This document shows, piece after piece, positions 5,994 to 6,101 of a stretch of 6,101 bases of DNA. The notes under the pieces are model-generated. The model had not been told where the DNA came from, ran no database searches, and saw nothing but the letters and a program-made list of their open reading frames with translations. This DNA comes from Deltaproteobacteria bacterium (lineage in GTDB: Bacteria; SAR324; JACQKK01), in NCBI GenBank assembly GCA_029858165.1, contig JAOUFO010000111.1, forward strand, positions 1 through 6,101, read 5' to 3'. The translations under genes were made by a program, and so were the position numbers. Position 1 is the first letter of the stretch. The number at the start of each line of letters is the position of its first letter.

Positions 5994-6101
5994 AAAGGAT
6001 ATCCGCCGGATTCTATCCATTCAGATTCTCCGCGGGCCGGTTGCTCCCCTGTGTTTAACCTTAGACCCAAAACCCGGCTGGAAGCAAGCCCGCAGCAGGT
6101 T

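Larger units (their letters stand above)
5870..6101. other. Upstream region of dxs with no supported gene
   Basis: No recognisable gene lies in these 232 bases; the xseB and ispA genes that precede dxs in many proteobacteria are not visible here. The dxs-proximal part (about 5876-5932) gives a very C/A-rich, G-poor leader in the message. Farther out are a 12-base perfect palindrome at 5982-5993 and an 8-base palindrome GGATATCC at 5997-6004. A TAGAAT hexamer on the - strand (6015-6010) resembles a -10 box but lacks a -35 partner. The dxs promoter is expected here or beyond the right edge, but I cannot place it. One - strand frame has a TAA at 6063-6061 that could end an upstream gene, but too little of it is visible to judge. 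Confidence 0.5.

Noticed and set aside
6010..6015. TAGAAT on the - strand as a -10 element for dxs
   Set aside because: Five of six bases match, but the -35 position (about 17 bases upstream) is GC-rich and unlike TTGACA. Not enough to call a promoter.
5954..6058. A 34-codon + strand frame beginning ATG at 5954
   Set aside because: It has no Shine-Dalgarno and no family resemblance, and it lies in the presumed dxs promoter region; chance is the simpler reading.
5870..6070. N-terminal extension of Dxs to a TTG at 6070
   Set aside because: The extra 67 residues match nothing in the family, the normal Dxs N-terminus begins at 5869, and that start has a well-spaced AAGGA.
6066..6091. GGCT...AGCC followed by GGGTTTT on the - strand as a terminator of an upstream gene
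   Set aside because: The stem has only four pairs and the T run is short and broken by G; too weak to support.
5870..6101. Thiamine (THI box) riboswitch upstream of dxs, considered because Dxs uses ThDP
   Set aside because: I could not find the conserved CUGAGA and ACCUGA-type core elements in the - strand leader.

Overview
The window holds four protein genes, one of them cut by the left edge, and almost no free space. Reading left to right these are: the 3' part of a lipM-type octanoyltransferase gene on the + strand (1-630); then three genes on the - strand, which in transcription order are dxs (5869-3827), hemN (3700-2327) and a gene for an exported tetraheme cytochrome fused to a degenerate metallophosphatase-like domain (2318-627). 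I see no tRNA, rRNA, CRISPR array, insertion sequence or phage gene.

The organism looks like a GC-rich Gram-negative bacterium, probably proteobacterial. The HemN is close to the Escherichia coli enzyme in motifs and has the same length, the isoprenoid pathway is the DXP route, and there is an exported multiheme c-type cytochrome, which points to an anaerobic or microaerobic respiring lifestyle. Gly-GGG and Pro-CCC codons are frequent and give many long G or C runs. A Magnetococcales-like or deltaproteobacterial source would fit, but the sequence alone does not settle the lineage.

Layout and cooperation: dxs makes DXP, the entry metabolite of the MEP isoprenoid pathway. HemN carries out oxygen-independent heme synthesis. 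The last gene encodes a protein that needs four covalently bound hemes. hemN and the cytochrome gene are 8 bases apart and almost certainly co-transcribed, so a heme-making enzyme is paired with a heme consumer. dxs is 126 bases upstream of hemN with no convincing terminator between them, so all three may form one transcript. Only dxs has a recognisable Shine-Dalgarno sequence; hemN and the cytochrome gene appear to rely on translational coupling or SD-independent initiation. The + strand lipM meets the cytochrome gene tail to tail, and the two stop codons share the self-complementary tetranucleotide TTAA.

Most of the window is ordinary core metabolism. The points that deserve a second look are the cytochrome/pseudo-phosphatase fusion, the altered AEQH motif and extra segments in Dxs, a 10-G homopolymer exactly at the radical-SAM glycine motif of hemN, and a 16-codon leader ORF that overlaps the hemN start. 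I did not find a convincing new multi-gene system.
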